From positions 124,001 through 188,000 of the forward strand of contig NW_026516664.1 in assembly GCF_025766255.1 (NCBI RefSeq): 64,000 nucleotides of DNA, given 5' to 3'. The position numbers were made by a program, and so were the translations under genes. Within the stretch, counting starts at the first letter, position 1; each line of letters starts with the position of its first letter. This document shows positions 46,343-57,320 of the stretch, piece after piece. This DNA comes from Zychaea mexicana. Its lineage: Eukaryota; Mucoromycota; Mucoromycetes; Mucorales; Lichtheimiaceae. The notes beneath the pieces were generated by a model. The model did no database searches. It worked only from the letters and a program-made list of their open reading frames with translations, and was not told where the DNA came from.

Positions 46343-47090
46343 GGGAATTACTACGCGCACGACAAAAATTGACCTCGCGCACGACATTTTTTTTGGTAGT
46401 TTAGTATTCCGCAGTTGTCGTGCGCACCGTCTCTTGCACAGCCTGAAAGACCCGCGCACGACAAAATCTGATCTCGCGCAACGACAATTTTTTTGGCAGT
46501 TGTCGTTTACCTCAACGTACTCGACGATTTATGTTCTTTTTGTCTCATATTTAAGCTCTTGTGCCTTGTCTCCGGATTTAATTGTTCTTGTTCTTCGCCC
46601 TCCAAATATTCAACAATTTGGTTGACACATTATTATCATCTTTCGTTATATATACGTCGAATATTACACTGACCGTCAAAAATAATTTTATTTGAATAGA
46701 ATTACATGACAGCCCTAGCTCTGGCAAGTTTTGGAACACGAAACACAGGATATGTCTTTGCAGCCAATACCATCGTCATTGATATTAAATTGGTGACAAC
46801 ACTTGGTGCACCGGCTACCCACTTTTCTATGGTCTTGGCTACGTCTTTTTGTGTTGACTAAGAAATCGTCTCGCTTGTGCTTCAATATATTATAATACTT
46901 ATGTTGGCACAAAGTTGTTTGCTTGCCATTTGGATACACGGTATGTTAACGTTCCAGTTACTCGGCATATATCATCATAGTTCTGTCGTGCGCAGGGTCT
47001 TTCAAACTGTGCGAGAGACCGTGCGCACGACAACTGCCAAAAAAAATGTCGTGCGCGAGGTCAATTTTTGTCGTGCGCGTAGTAATTCCC
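46343..47090. mobile_element. 748 bp DNA transposon with long terminal inverted repeats, probably non-autonomous
   Basis: The element begins and ends with GGGAATTACTACGCGCACGA in inverted orientation. The left repeat runs 46343-46463 (121 nt) and the right 46984-47090 (107 nt). They are near-identical except for an insertion of about 15 nt in the left copy and scattered changes. Both are rich in the motif CGCGCACGAC. Part of the left repeat is duplicated in direct orientation just inside (about 46453-46506). An 8 bp duplication flanks it. Long inverted repeats with an 8 bp duplication fit hAT or Mutator-like superfamilies; the GGG terminus does not settle which. The centre is too short for a full transposase. 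Confidence 0.85.
46715..46936 (-). pseudogene. short cysteine-rich frame inside the transposon
   Basis: The frame of about 74 codons on the reverse strand lies entirely within the inverted-repeat element. It contains spaced cysteines, CTKCCHQFN and IGCKDISCVSCSKTC, which look like a zinc-binding segment. It may be the remaining piece of a transposase DNA-binding or C-terminal domain, or a short accessory frame. It has no ATG start in frame (it opens from GTG), so translation is doubtful. Confidence 0.35.
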
Positions 47091-47098
47091 TAACTATT
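47091..47098. repeat. target-site duplication, right copy (TAACTATT)
   Basis: Exact copy of the left 8 bp at 46335-46342, immediately outside the right inverted repeat. Confidence 0.85.
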
Positions 47099-47894
47099 AC
47101 CATCTTGCTGTAAGTGAGCGGTTTCTTCCATTTCTTCTAACACATGGTGGGGACGGATCTCGCAAAACAAAACAACTGGGCTCGTCGTCATGGAACGCGA
47201 GTCAAAACGCGTCACGTTAATCAAAACTTGTTGTCTCAATGTGTATCGTTTCGTTACGGCTAACCAGCGAAGAAATCCTAAATCTAGCTTCTTCGACCGC
47301 ATATACACACACAATTGCTTGCAGAACAATGTCCGCTTTAAATATCTTCTCACGGAACGCGGCGTCGTACAGAGCCACGATAATTGCTGTGTACTTAATG
47401 TAACTTGCGGCGCATAACATTAAAGTGTACCAGATTGAAACCGGTAGTAGTAGCAGTAGCAAGTGATTTCATTTAAGGCTGCTATCTAATCACGATTATC
47501 ACCAAAATCAATCTTTCTCCTTAGCTTGTCAGTCACATGAATGGTGTGTGGTTCTATAACTCCCTGTAGGAGCGTATCATCTATAATTCATCCTCAACCA
47601 CGAGAGAAACAGTAATTGCACGTTTTAAATATGATCTATGAAACGATCAAAGGGCTAGAAGCGTGTTCGAGAAGAATTTTTGAAGTACAATACACGTAAC
47701 CTCGATGCTGCTTTAATGCACTCGTCTCATGACCTTCGCCAAATTATTAGTCTACTGATACTGTCAGCAATTGAACTGGTCGCAAGCAAGTATTTTTCAA
47801 TTCTTACATGAATTTATGAGTAATCATGCATAATGAGGAAAAAAGCAGCTCTTAGCAATGGTGACACGCGACGATCGCATAAACCTTAAAAACA
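47099..47894. other. intergenic region upstream of the BTB gene
   Basis: No supported coding sequence. The transposon insertion ends about 800 bp before the BTB start, so it may lie in or near that gene's promoter. Confidence 0.4.
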
Positions 47895-50540
47895 ATGCTC
47901 AGTATAAAAAACCCGCTTCTCCTTCCTGTTCTCTCGCCTTTTTTGGTTCCCAGAATAGCCCTCACCATGCTCCGTGCACGAACTCGCCCACGACTTGAAC
48001 GCCATTTGTCAACCATATTCGACGATCCGGCATTCGCTGATCTACGACTGACCTTTGTTCACCCCATGTACCCATTCAGCATGCGGTTCGACGTCCACAA
48101 GAATATTATCTCACAATCGCCCTTTCTCAAAGACATACTAAGTAACCTGACTGAACTCCACAACCACACGACAGTGTATGTTTATGACAGAAACAGCAGT
48201 AGCAATACCAGCAACAGCAACAACAATGAAGCGGTTTTATCCAAAGAAGTCGAGTCAAAAGTGCTCACGATCGATTTGGCTGGTGCACTACTCAATCGTG
48301 GATTCGTCTTGACACCGTGTCAACATATCATTCGCCGCAAATGGCAGCGTCCTGTATCGACGTCGGCTTCGACGTCAGCGTCGCCAGCCTCGTCGTTGTC
48401 ATTAGCGTCAGGATCAACAAAGCCAACGCCAGCAACAACAGCTGGTGCGCATTCGTCGGGCGCTGGCACTATCAAGCCACTCGCGTACCACATTCTGTCT
48501 TCGCACATTCGATTCGCGTTGCGATGGATGTACACGTACAATCGACAACAACTCATTCAAACATTGGAAGAAGAAGATACACTAAGAGTTCTTGCCATGG
48601 CTGTACTGTTTGGATTAGACGATCTTGCGACGGCATGTGTCGAGAAATACATTGAAGAGCAGCTGTCCATGCTGACAATCATACGCGATCTGGAACATAT
48701 TTGCCAACTGCCACGAAATCATCACGCGTACTTGCAGCTCAGGGACGCAGCACTGTTGCTATTGCTACGCCATGGCGCAGACGAACCAGAATTATTAAGC
48801 GAGCTGCCAGTTGACTACATGGCCGATGTACTCAACGCGGATATGCTATTTGTCGGATGCGAGTATGAGCGATACTGTCTCATTCGCGAGGTGTTGTCCC
48901 TGTTCATGCGATCCGTCGGAGAAATCACTTGGACAAAGAACGGCCCTGTGGATCAAGATCGCAAGCGGCTTTCGGGATTCGTCAAACCGAAACCCGTTAC
49001 AGCCTCTGACATTCGCTCGCGTAAACGAAAGCGCATACCATCTAATGAACTCATGCCAGGCCATACCTCAACGCATCGTGCCCATAAGCTTGCCCGTCTC
49101 AGCTTTTCGGCGACTGTCCCGTTCAAGAGCTTGGCTGAGCATGGATCATCTGGTGGCGTCATTGACAAAGCAACCGTCCTGTCACATTTGCTAAAGACAA
49201 CTATCAATTACAGCAACATGACATTTGAACAGCTCACCAAGGTTCTCCAGGATGGCATTGTCGATGACGAGATTGTGTTCCGGGCGTTCTGGCAACGTGA
49301 AGCGTTTGAACGACTACTGCGTGATGATGGCGACCACGACGACATTGTTGATGAAGAAGCCAGTGACGAGCGACAAGCAGCGTTGAATGATTTCTTTGAT
49401 GTCAGCGACTCGGATGAACGTCGAAGACAAATGCTGTTGGGAACGCCCAAATATCGATTCTGCATGTCCCTCGAATTGTCACCACCATCTATTGAGAACG
49501 GCTGGATCCGAGGAGACTGCGTGTCATCAAACGAGGAAGAGCATCGCGGGGATGATCGTGATAGTTCTTGTGTTGCAGTGGATGGGGATCATCTGTATCC
49601 GAAAGAGGTGTCCGCAAGATCTGGTGATGACGATGATGAAGAGGAAGAAGAAATTTTGAATTTTAACGAAGATGACGACGAGGATGACGACGAGATTGGT
49701 AATCATAAAGTTGGTGAGCTTGCCGTTGCTGTTTCGCCGCCATCCCCATCCAGGCGGCTGTCAATACAGACGTCATCTCTCAGCGCTTTCAATGATGACA
49801 GCAACGACAAACCAACACAAGAACAAGAGCAGACGAGTCGAGATCACAAGCATGTTATCTGGCGAAAGAAGTTTTATTCACAACCCGAGGCAATATGGGG
49901 TGCAACATATCGCGTTCAAATCGAGGCACAAGTCATTCCCCGGCATTTAATGGTTATTCAAGAGCATGATGACGAGAAAAGAAATAATGGCGAAAACAGC
50001 AGTAGCCTTGTTGATGAGGACGACAGTGAACGAGATGGCTCCAAAGATAATCAAGTACTGGTTTGTCGCTTTGAGTTGCAACAAATGCTCCCGGACAGCT
50101 CGGGTAATTTTTCAGTTGCGTCGACAGCACACCTCCACAAAACCAAAACACCCGTACTGTTGCAACGACCCACTGCTACAGAAATGTTCTCATCTCAGCC
50201 GGTATCGCCCGCTCTTAAACAAGAAGCAACTCCAAAAGCAGCAACACAACCAAATATACCTCAGCGTCGCCGCTCAGCACCTTCACAGCTCGCTTCAAGT
50301 GAAGTATCCAGGCAACCACGCATTCGTTACACTATCCATTGCCTAAACCAACGGGAAGGCTTGATCGAAAACCGACTTGTGGATCCCGAAGACCGAGTGC
50401 TGGTAGCGGTGACTGACATGAGTGAAGACGAAGACAATACTCATACGGGTTACGTTGGCCAAGTTTGGTTGGATGGATGCGATTTCCGAGGGTCTATCAA
50501 GGTGGATGCTGTTGTTTGCTTGGAGGTGCATGGAGCCTAG
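47895..50540 (+). CDS. large BTB/POZ-domain protein
   Basis: A single uninterrupted frame of 881 codons, unusual here because most neighbours have introns. The N-terminal third is a BTB-type fold: FDDPAFADLRLTF, FDVHKNIISQSPFLKDIL, with a Ser/Ala-rich insertion, then SSHIRFALRWMYT and VLAMAVLFGLDDLATACVEKYI, followed by BACK-like helices (PVDYMADVLNADMLFVGCEYERYCLIREVL). This order resembles the germ-cell-less-like BTB proteins, which act as Cullin-3 adaptors or nuclear-envelope factors; that link is inference. Nuclear localisation-like basic runs (RKRKRIPS) and long acidic stretches (DDDDEEEEEILNF, EDDDEDDDE) follow. The C-terminal 70 residues (IRYTIHCLNQREGLIENRLVDPEDRVLVAVTDM) look folded. 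An alternative start at 47969 (MLRARTRPRLERH) is equally plausible. Confidence 0.8.
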   Translation: MLSIKNPLLLPVLSPFLVPRIALTMLRARTRPRLERHLSTIFDDPAFADLRLTFVHPMYPFSMRFDVHKNIISQSPFLKDILSNLTELHNHTTVYVYDRNSSSNTSNSNNNEAVLSKEVESKVLTIDLAGALLNRGFVLTPCQHIIRRKWQRPVSTSASTSASPASSLSLASGSTKPTPATTAGAHSSGAGTIKPLAYHILSSHIRFALRWMYTYNRQQLIQTLEEEDTLRVLAMAVLFGLDDLATACVEKYIEEQLSMLTIIRDLEHICQLPRNHHAYLQLRDAALLLLLRHGADEPELLSELPVDYMADVLNADMLFVGCEYERYCLIREVLSLFMRSVGEITWTKNGPVDQDRKRLSGFVKPKPVTASDIRSRKRKRIPSNELMPGHTSTHRAHKLARLSFSATVPFKSLAEHGSSGGVIDKATVLSHLLKTTINYSNMTFEQLTKVLQDGIVDDEIVFRAFWQREAFERLLRDDGDHDDIVDEEASDERQAALNDFFDVSDSDERRRQMLLGTPKYRFCMSLELSPPSIENGWIRGDCVSSNEEEHRGDDRDSSCVAVDGDHLYPKEVSARSGDDDDEEEEEILNFNEDDDEDDDEIGNHKVGELAVAVSPPSPSRRLSIQTSSLSAFNDDSNDKPTQEQEQTSRDHKHVIWRKKFYSQPEAIWGATYRVQIEAQVIPRHLMVIQEHDDEKRNNGENSSSLVDEDDSERDGSKDNQVLVCRFELQQMLPDSSGNFSVASTAHLHKTKTPVLLQRPTATEMFSSQPVSPALKQEATPKAATQPNIPQRRRSAPSQLASSEVSRQPRIRYTIHCLNQREGLIENRLVDPEDRVLVAVTDMSEDEDNTHTGYVGQVWLDGCDFRGSIKVDAVVCLEVHGA

Positions 50541-52839
50541 CGTTTGACAATATCTCCTTCTTCCCTATTATGTCAAATAAGGCATAAAGTTGCTGTATGC
50601 ATATCTTCAATAATAGTAGTAATAGTTTTAAAAAACGCAATATGTATTATCATTGGCACATCCCTTCTCTTTTACATGCGCTATTCCTGATTTTCTGCTA
50701 CTACATGTAAAATTTCACTCTTCTTGAGGTACACGTCATGTGAACTAAGAATTACTTTTTTTTTTCGCGGATATTTTGAAATATTTTGACCCTTACACTG
50801 CTATTTCGTCTGCCAAGAAGTTTGCTAATAAGAGGCAGAACCCTAATGAGCTCATTTGTTATACTTCACATTTTAAGAATATCTTTAAATCATACATTCC
50901 TCTTTGGACTTTGATACGAGCTGTATCTAAGATGGTCGCCTCACCAACAGTATCATAAGCAATGTTTAAGAGCAACCCGACCGTAACTATAGTTACAAAA
51001 AGCCAAGATACAAAGCGATCCTTACTACATGTTATAGTCGCCATCATGTAAGATCATTTCTCGAAAGCTTTATTTTAATGTAGAGTGTAGTCGATAAGAT
51101 CGTATCTTGATTGTTCGTATTTACCAGTTTTTTTACCATTTGCATAACTTCGTTGAGCCACATAGACCAAATACCTTAGCAGATTGATCGATTCCATGGC
51201 TTTTCCTTGAGCATCAAACTTAATAGCATTTGTGATATTTTATTGAGAATTGCTTGACGGACTATCATATCTGCATCAAGCACGAACAAGGTAAACAAGT
51301 TTGGTACGAAATGGAAAGTTTACGCTGCCAAGGATGGGCTTCAGTGCCCATATTTGTCTAAGCCTTTCACCCTCTAAAAGATTCACGGTTTACTCAGCAA
51401 CAAAGCTTTCTGTCAAAAACTACATTACACTACACTGCAAGCAGATAGGTCAATTTCAACAAATTGAGCATCTCCTTGGCCTTCGCCAGCTGCGATATTT
51501 GTACTTAGGTCCAGCTTGCCTATTGATATTATGTGTAGCAACGGTGGGAGCAGCTGACTTGATGGATACGGCTGGGATGCCGTCCTCGGTCCAAGGAAAA
51601 AAGTTTGAGACGTTGTTTTCGAGTATTTTACGCGACTTGTCTATCATGCGATCCACTTTGTAAGTGCTTCTGCAGGTTCCGGTAATGAAGAAGTATTTTT
51701 CCACATATGACTCACGAAATCGTCGTGAAGAAGCACTGTTTTGCGAACAAAGTGGTTAGCCTTTAGTTGTGTTTGTATACGGTTTGCCCATGTGTAATAT
51801 TGATTAAAAAGAACAAAAGGCTGTTGGAGGCGCGCCCTGCTTTTCGCGTTATTTTGTAGAATCAACTTTTCAAACCGTTTATGTTCTGTTTTCAAAACAT
51901 TTTTATGCATTTCTTGCTTATCATGTTTGTTATCCATTGCTCTCATTGCAGAAACAGTCTTTCAACTTCAAACCGAACATACGGTAAGCTTTCTCAACTT
52001 TAAGTCGCGTGTAATAAATCGTGCAGATTGTGGTAATTAGTTGAAAACAGTACTTGATTGGTAAATGGAGTGACGCACAATAGATTTTACAGCCGAAGCA
52101 ATGTATGGCCGTCGAGTTGTTAACATATTATAAGCTTTCGAGAGACATTCATCCCTCCCAAAAAGAAGGGATCACTTGTCGCCAGACTTTGACCTCATCA
52201 AAAGCTATTCCAAATTGGATGTTTGCAAGCTTGATGTGTATCATTACTTTGCGAGAGGATGTAGAAACTTATGTACTACGTATAGATGCTACCAGTTTTC
52301 TGATCTAATTAGTGTAGCTGAGTGGGTCACGCCGAGCTAAACAACTTACAAAATCTTCCTTCAGAATTGCTAATGGACAAGTGTGGAAAACACTCTGAAA
52401 GAACAATAGCGGTAAAGTGACCACAGACATGTATGTGATATGTATTATTTAAAAATGCAGCACCGATGCACTGAGAGTGATGGATAAAAATGCGACTTTC
52501 TCGCGATCATCTACTTCTGGGCCAAATTATGTATGAATATAAGATAACCTCTTCCGCATATCGTATATCGGTCGAAAAGGTAGGCAGGCTGGAAAGGATT
52601 TCATCAAGTTGGAAAAGTACAGTATCATAGTGAGGTTTTTTTCTGGCCCATTTTGAGGCCACCCGAGCTCACACTGTGGCAGATGCGGCACTGTTTATGT
52701 TTGAAAATGTGGGTCACGAGATCCCAACAGCATGGCACTAGAAAAAGTCTGAAAAAAAAAGCCAACTTCTTTCTTTCTCCTTTGTTTTCTCTTTCTCCAA
52801 ACGCACCTTACAAGCGTGCGTTTTATCACATGCTATATC
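50541..52839. other. AT-rich intergenic region
   Basis: No supported gene in 2.3 kb. Overlapping frames of about 100-120 codons on both strands (51301-51663 plus, 51644-51946 minus) lack motifs. A conserved relic cannot be excluded. The sequence just before 52840 is a CT-rich leader (TTTCTTTCTCC, about 52771-52800), consistent with the promoter of the zinc-finger gene. Confidence 0.4.
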
Positions 52840-53352
52840 ATGTCAACTACCAGGCCAAGTACCTCCACTGAACCCGCTGCCCAAGAGCAAGAGCCGTACA
52901 GGTGCTGCGGCGTAGCCTTTTCTCGTAGAAGGGATCTGGATAGACATAGACGAAGTGTTGAGCCACACGTCTCGAACAGTTTCGGTTTAAAGTGTGAAGC
53001 CTGCGGTACAACATGCGCGAGACTGGACTCTTTGAGGAGACACCAAAGAAATCCTCGCTGCTCGATACTGTTGCGTCAACAGAATTGCGTATATGATTGC
53101 TCTCGATGTTCTACCAGTTTTGCTGAACGAGAGCTATTCGAGGATCACGTCCTGGAGTGTGAACAGAGGTATGCAGGAAGAGCGTCATCGTCGTCCTCGT
53201 CTTCCTTGTCGTCCTCATCGTCCTCATCGTCTCCGGCCGCTTTTGAGGAGCAACCAGACGACCGTGGTTATGTAGCCACTGTATCTTACGGGAGCCACCC
53301 GATCGAGTCCGATCCGGCCTGGCTTTGGGACTTGGCAAAAGGAAATCATTAG
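52840..53352 (+). CDS. C2H2 zinc-finger protein, copy A
   Basis: Starting at MSTTRPSTSTEP the frame encodes about 170 residues and no intron is needed. Three finger-like modules are visible: YRCCGVAFSRRRDLDRHRRS..H (degenerate first Cys pair), LKCEACGTTCARLDSLRRHQRNPRC (CxxC with a H...C terminus), and YDCSRCSTSFAERELFEDHVLEC. A run of Ser follows (about 20 residues), then an acidic tail ending in SDPAWLWDLAKGNH. The RRDLDRH and LRRHQRN segments match a second gene at 56697, so the two are paralogues. Likely a nucleic-acid-binding regulator; targets are unknown. The hydrophobic residues of a longer frame upstream were not used because the CT-rich leader ends just before this ATG. Confidence 0.75.
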   Translation: MSTTRPSTSTEPAAQEQEPYRCCGVAFSRRRDLDRHRRSVEPHVSNSFGLKCEACGTTCARLDSLRRHQRNPRCSILLRQQNCVYDCSRCSTSFAERELFEDHVLECEQRYAGRASSSSSSSLSSSSSSSSPAAFEEQPDDRGYVATVSYGSHPIESDPAWLWDLAKGNH

Positions 53353-56300
53353 CAGCAAATCCCTGATTTTGTTTTGCTGTAGGCAGGAAAATTAAGTCAT
53401 GACAATAAATATCAGTACAATATATGTAGTCATACTTTTCTTCTTTTTATGCATTTTTTCAAACTGTACTTCAGCTATGCATCATACATCGATGGCTTAC
53501 AAGTCAGCCGATTTCTCCTGTCGGTAAGCTCATCGCATATCTACCTTATTATCAAATAAAAAAAACAAATCATCATAAGTTCAAATGCTAAAAATTGAAT
53601 ATAGTCCTTTTTTATTAAAGTCAGACTTTTGTTGTATTACTCTTTGTGACTCAAGAAACGCTACCTCGTTGAATGATTTACTTCTTTACGCACGGTCCAC
53701 CTCACTACCACCAACCATGTGACGCCTCCTTATCATTGCTTGCGTGCAAACTCTCATATCACTCTTCGTGCTGACTAGGCATCCAGTTCAACGACTTTGT
53801 TGGCTTAGCTTTGTAATATTTTTGGGTAAGCCTATAGGTCTATGTTGCGCACCCTATCATATTGACGGTAGTTGCGCATCACCTTCGGTATGCTTCCTCA
53901 AATTCCCCTCCGCATGAATATAGCTCACATTGCCATTATAGAGGGCAAAGAGTATTCATCTGATAAATAAAGCCCTAGTGTGCTTTATTTAATAGTGAGA
54001 TACTGGACTTTACTAATTAAGCGACCACTTATACCCGCTTAAACGGAAAATCCAAGCAATGTCAATAAACAAACAAATAAGCATTTCGGGTACTGTAACT
54101 GAAGTTTATTTGCATGCATGACGTATACGTTTTATGATACTTTGCACAGTATAACTAGTATTATAACATTCAATGCAGCATCCTTCTATCTGTTGAGCCG
54201 TATATTTTTCGAGGCTGCTATCTATATATGACAAAAGAATTCTAAAGAGAGCAACGAAAAAGTAGACCTAGGGGAGGAGTGTCGATCGAGAAGCCAGAGG
54301 CCGGGAAGTGATCATATATCGCGCGTAGAAGTGAATTTTTCTTTCTAACGATGCTTGTTTTATTAGTGTGATCGCAGCAAGAAAGAAAGAATGACGTATA
54401 ATGAGCTAGCAAGCCTCTACTGTGTCTGGCATCAAATATAACTTAAAAAGGCAAACGTACAGAAGTTCCATAACCTTTATCATTCATATCAAACGGCAGT
54501 CATTTTGTCACATGAGGAAGATGATTTTGGATACTTTTCATTAGCATATAGCGTCATTAATAAAATTATTTTGTGTCATTTAAATATACAAGCACCAGAT
54601 ACGGGAATGATATTAAAAGGATTAGCTACATATTATATAAGCAGCATTATGTGCATGAACAGCTCTATGAGTCTGATGCAACATCTCACCTTGGTAGGAT
54701 TTACATATATACAGTAGCTCTACCTTCTTTTACTTATTTTATACTATATCTTTTGTTAACTTAAAAGTATATGTTGTAATCTGGTGGATCTTGCAATCTA
54801 TGTATAACTGCTACTAGTAGTTCACACTAGTTGCACCACCTTTATTGACATTATAAACTTCTGCGATACGCTAAATATCCAGCTGCCCAAAAAAAAATAC
54901 TTTTGATGAATTATCTTGGCTTATTTTTTTAGTGAGGTGCCTCACTGTACCTTAAAAACAGAATTCTGTCGCAGAACACACAATCGTTGCTGCAATCAGG
55001 TGATGATTGCATATGTAATATTATGTACTGGCTGCATGTATGGGACACTATTGTTGGAAGGCATTCTCACCACTTGGAACTTGTGCATAGACCTAAATAA
55101 ATCAAGCATTAACCAGTGACATGATAAAACGTTACCATAAACGACATTAATTCTAGAAGGTTTTCCGCAAACAGAAGTGAATTTTCCCTTCTCCTATTTT
55201 TCACGTGTTTCTTTTAACAATATGAGCGGATTTTTACAAGTTGAAAGAAGCCATAAAAATTATTAAAACTTGTCAATTATGTACGTGTAAAATTTAGGAA
55301 AACTTCCTTGCAGGTGCTTCTACTTTTCCCCTGCTTTTGACTGCACAGTGCTGTGCATATCTGCATTATATATTTTGATTCGGAGCCCGCCATCTTTACT
55401 GGGCACTGACGATCAATGCGTTTGTATCGATCAATCAAGTCTAAATGCTGATGGTGTTGATTATACACATTTTTCATTGCCTCGAACAATGAGGAGCGAC
55501 GATAACAATTAATAATACAACAAGCAATGTTACCTGCTTATTATGTCCGTCCATGGATGCTATAGCCATTTATAGGGCCAACAAGAGTATATAGCGCTAA
55601 TGCATGTGACCCTGCTATCAACCGTCAAGTCTACAATGCAGCAGGTAGTACTTGATCCAAACGGGCGCTACAATTTAGGTGGCGGGTGTAATTGCGAACA
55701 TCTGATCTGAATACGCCACCATCACTACCAACGTGTGGAACGTTCCACTATGAGCCCAGTTAAGCTTACATGCTAAGAAGTGTAAGTACTCGCGTACCGG
55801 TAATTCGGTTTCTTAAGCTCCCCGCTCCCTCCGTGAAAGGAAAGCGCCGCTCCATACTTACGCGCATGGTGGGTGTAATTACGGCATCGTTTTGATAAAG
55901 CTCGAAGGCAATATCATCGATTCCTCAACAACATAGTCCTGAAGCAAGCTTTTAAAATAGCAACACGTTTCAAATTGCTTAAATACGAAGCGTACAAAAA
56001 AATTGCTTACGGATTTGTACAGAAAAAATATGAAACAAACAAAATAATGGTTCTAATACTTTCTGTTTATGTGCATGTAGAGAGGTATGACCAAGAAGCT
56101 ACATCGTAGTAGATAGACGTAATATTTAAGCAGCAAAACCGCTGCCTTACACTTCATGCAACTGCGATCATAAATCATTATAATAACAAAAGTCAGTGCG
56201 AAGTATTATTATGATAAATATTTTCCGTGTTTATTATTGGTGCAGAAAGAAAAGTACAATGACAGGCACACATGAACCATCACTTATGACCAGACGTCTA

Positions 56301-56696
56301 ACCTGAACAGTGTACAATGTAAAGGCACAAATGACAGTGACCAATAATAGATGGTTAGAAGGCAGCGATGTGTGAAACAAGCATTGATCGAGAATCCTTG
56401 TTTCAAATCTCCCAAATAGAGCGTATTACTTTTAACGTGCTGCGTGAATGTTTAAAGATGCTGGTGACCAGCAACGGCGCCGTCGCGTAAGTATAATCTC
56501 ATTATAAGTGTGGTCCATCAATAAGCGGTCCTTTAATAAATTTAAAGTATTTATTTGCTACCACACGCTTAATATCCTCTTTGATTCATCGCTCTACCCT
56601 ATTTTCACTTATTAAAAAGACACATAACAAAACTTTCTTTTATCGTAACTTTTCACACATACATATATCTATATATTATCCTACTATATCTATATT
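53353..56696. other. AT-rich intergenic region between the zinc-finger paralogues
   Basis: No gene supported. At about 55670-55900 there is a GC-richer patch with repeats. A 14 bp perfect palindrome (GTGGAACGTTCCAC, about 55734-55747) and two direct copies of GGTGTAATT (about 55687 and 55872, each within GGCGGGTGTAATT / GGTGGGTGTAATT) are visible. GTAAGTA and TACTTAC form an inverted pair. Elsewhere only AT-rich spacer. Confidence 0.4.
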
Positions 56697-57320
56697 ATGT
56701 CAAATAGTCGTAGCACTCGACCCGATGGCGTTTCGCGCCGCCGACGACAGCCAGAGCCGCCGCCTCGAATATTACAGGAATCTGAACAGCAACAAGGACA
56801 TGACGAGCAGCCTACATGTAGAACATGTTACAAAACGTTCAGTCGCAGCCGTGATCTTGATCGACATTTGCGAACCGTACATCGACCCCCAGGAACCGGG
56901 ATCCAATGCCCTGATTGTGGGCTTTTACTGGCCCGTCGTGACAACGTACGGAGACACAGAGGGAACCAACAATGTCGGCACAGGCTACGATTCGGACAGC
57001 AAAGCTGTAACATGTGTTGGGCATGCAATAAGGTGTTCCATTCAAAGAACAGCCTAATGAGACATCAAATAGCTTCGCATAAGCGTCGCATGGAATGTAG
57101 CGTCTGTGGTGAAGTCTTCTTGAATCAATCGTGCGGATTTCTTCTTGAGCATCGTGGTTCAGCGAGCTGCATGCGCCGCTTTGACTTGTTTTTGGAGCTT
57201 GGAGGTTTTCTCGCGTCTTTGCCTTTTCCAATTCCGCCCACAGACGTCAATGATCGTGCTCGGGCGATCCCTGGAAGCAGCAATGAACACACCCAGTCGT
57301 CCTCCTCTCCTTCAACATAA
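56697..57320 (+). CDS. C2H2 zinc-finger protein, copy B
   Basis: An intronless frame of 207 residues starting MSNSRSTRPDG. Fingers: CRTCYKTFSRSRDLDRHLRTVH, IQCPDCGLLLARRDNVRRHRGNQQC, CNMCWACNKVFHSKNSLMRHQIASH and MECSVCGEVFLNQSCGFLLEH, so four CxxC modules, the second and fourth ending in non-standard ligands. The basic Pro-rich N-terminus (RRRRQPEPPPR) may be a nuclear localisation signal. The C-terminal tail is Ser-rich. Module order, SRxRDLDRH and ARRDNVRRH parallel copy A at 52840, but copy B keeps a proper first Cys pair and has one more finger. Same orientation, suggesting local duplication. Confidence 0.8.
   Translation: MSNSRSTRPDGVSRRRRQPEPPPRILQESEQQQGHDEQPTCRTCYKTFSRSRDLDRHLRTVHRPPGTGIQCPDCGLLLARRDNVRRHRGNQQCRHRLRFGQQSCNMCWACNKVFHSKNSLMRHQIASHKRRMECSVCGEVFLNQSCGFLLEHRGSASCMRRFDLFLELGGFLASLPFPIPPTDVNDRARAIPGSSNEHTQSSSSPST

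Noticed and set aside
51301..51946. Overlapping open frames of 100-120 codons on both strands
   Set aside because: Neither has a recognisable domain or a consistent splice partner; evidence is too thin to call a gene.
55740..55800. AGTTAAGC followed by AAGTACT, as in the 5S rRNA internal promoter
   Set aside because: The surrounding 5S blocks are absent or wrongly spaced, so it is probably coincidence.
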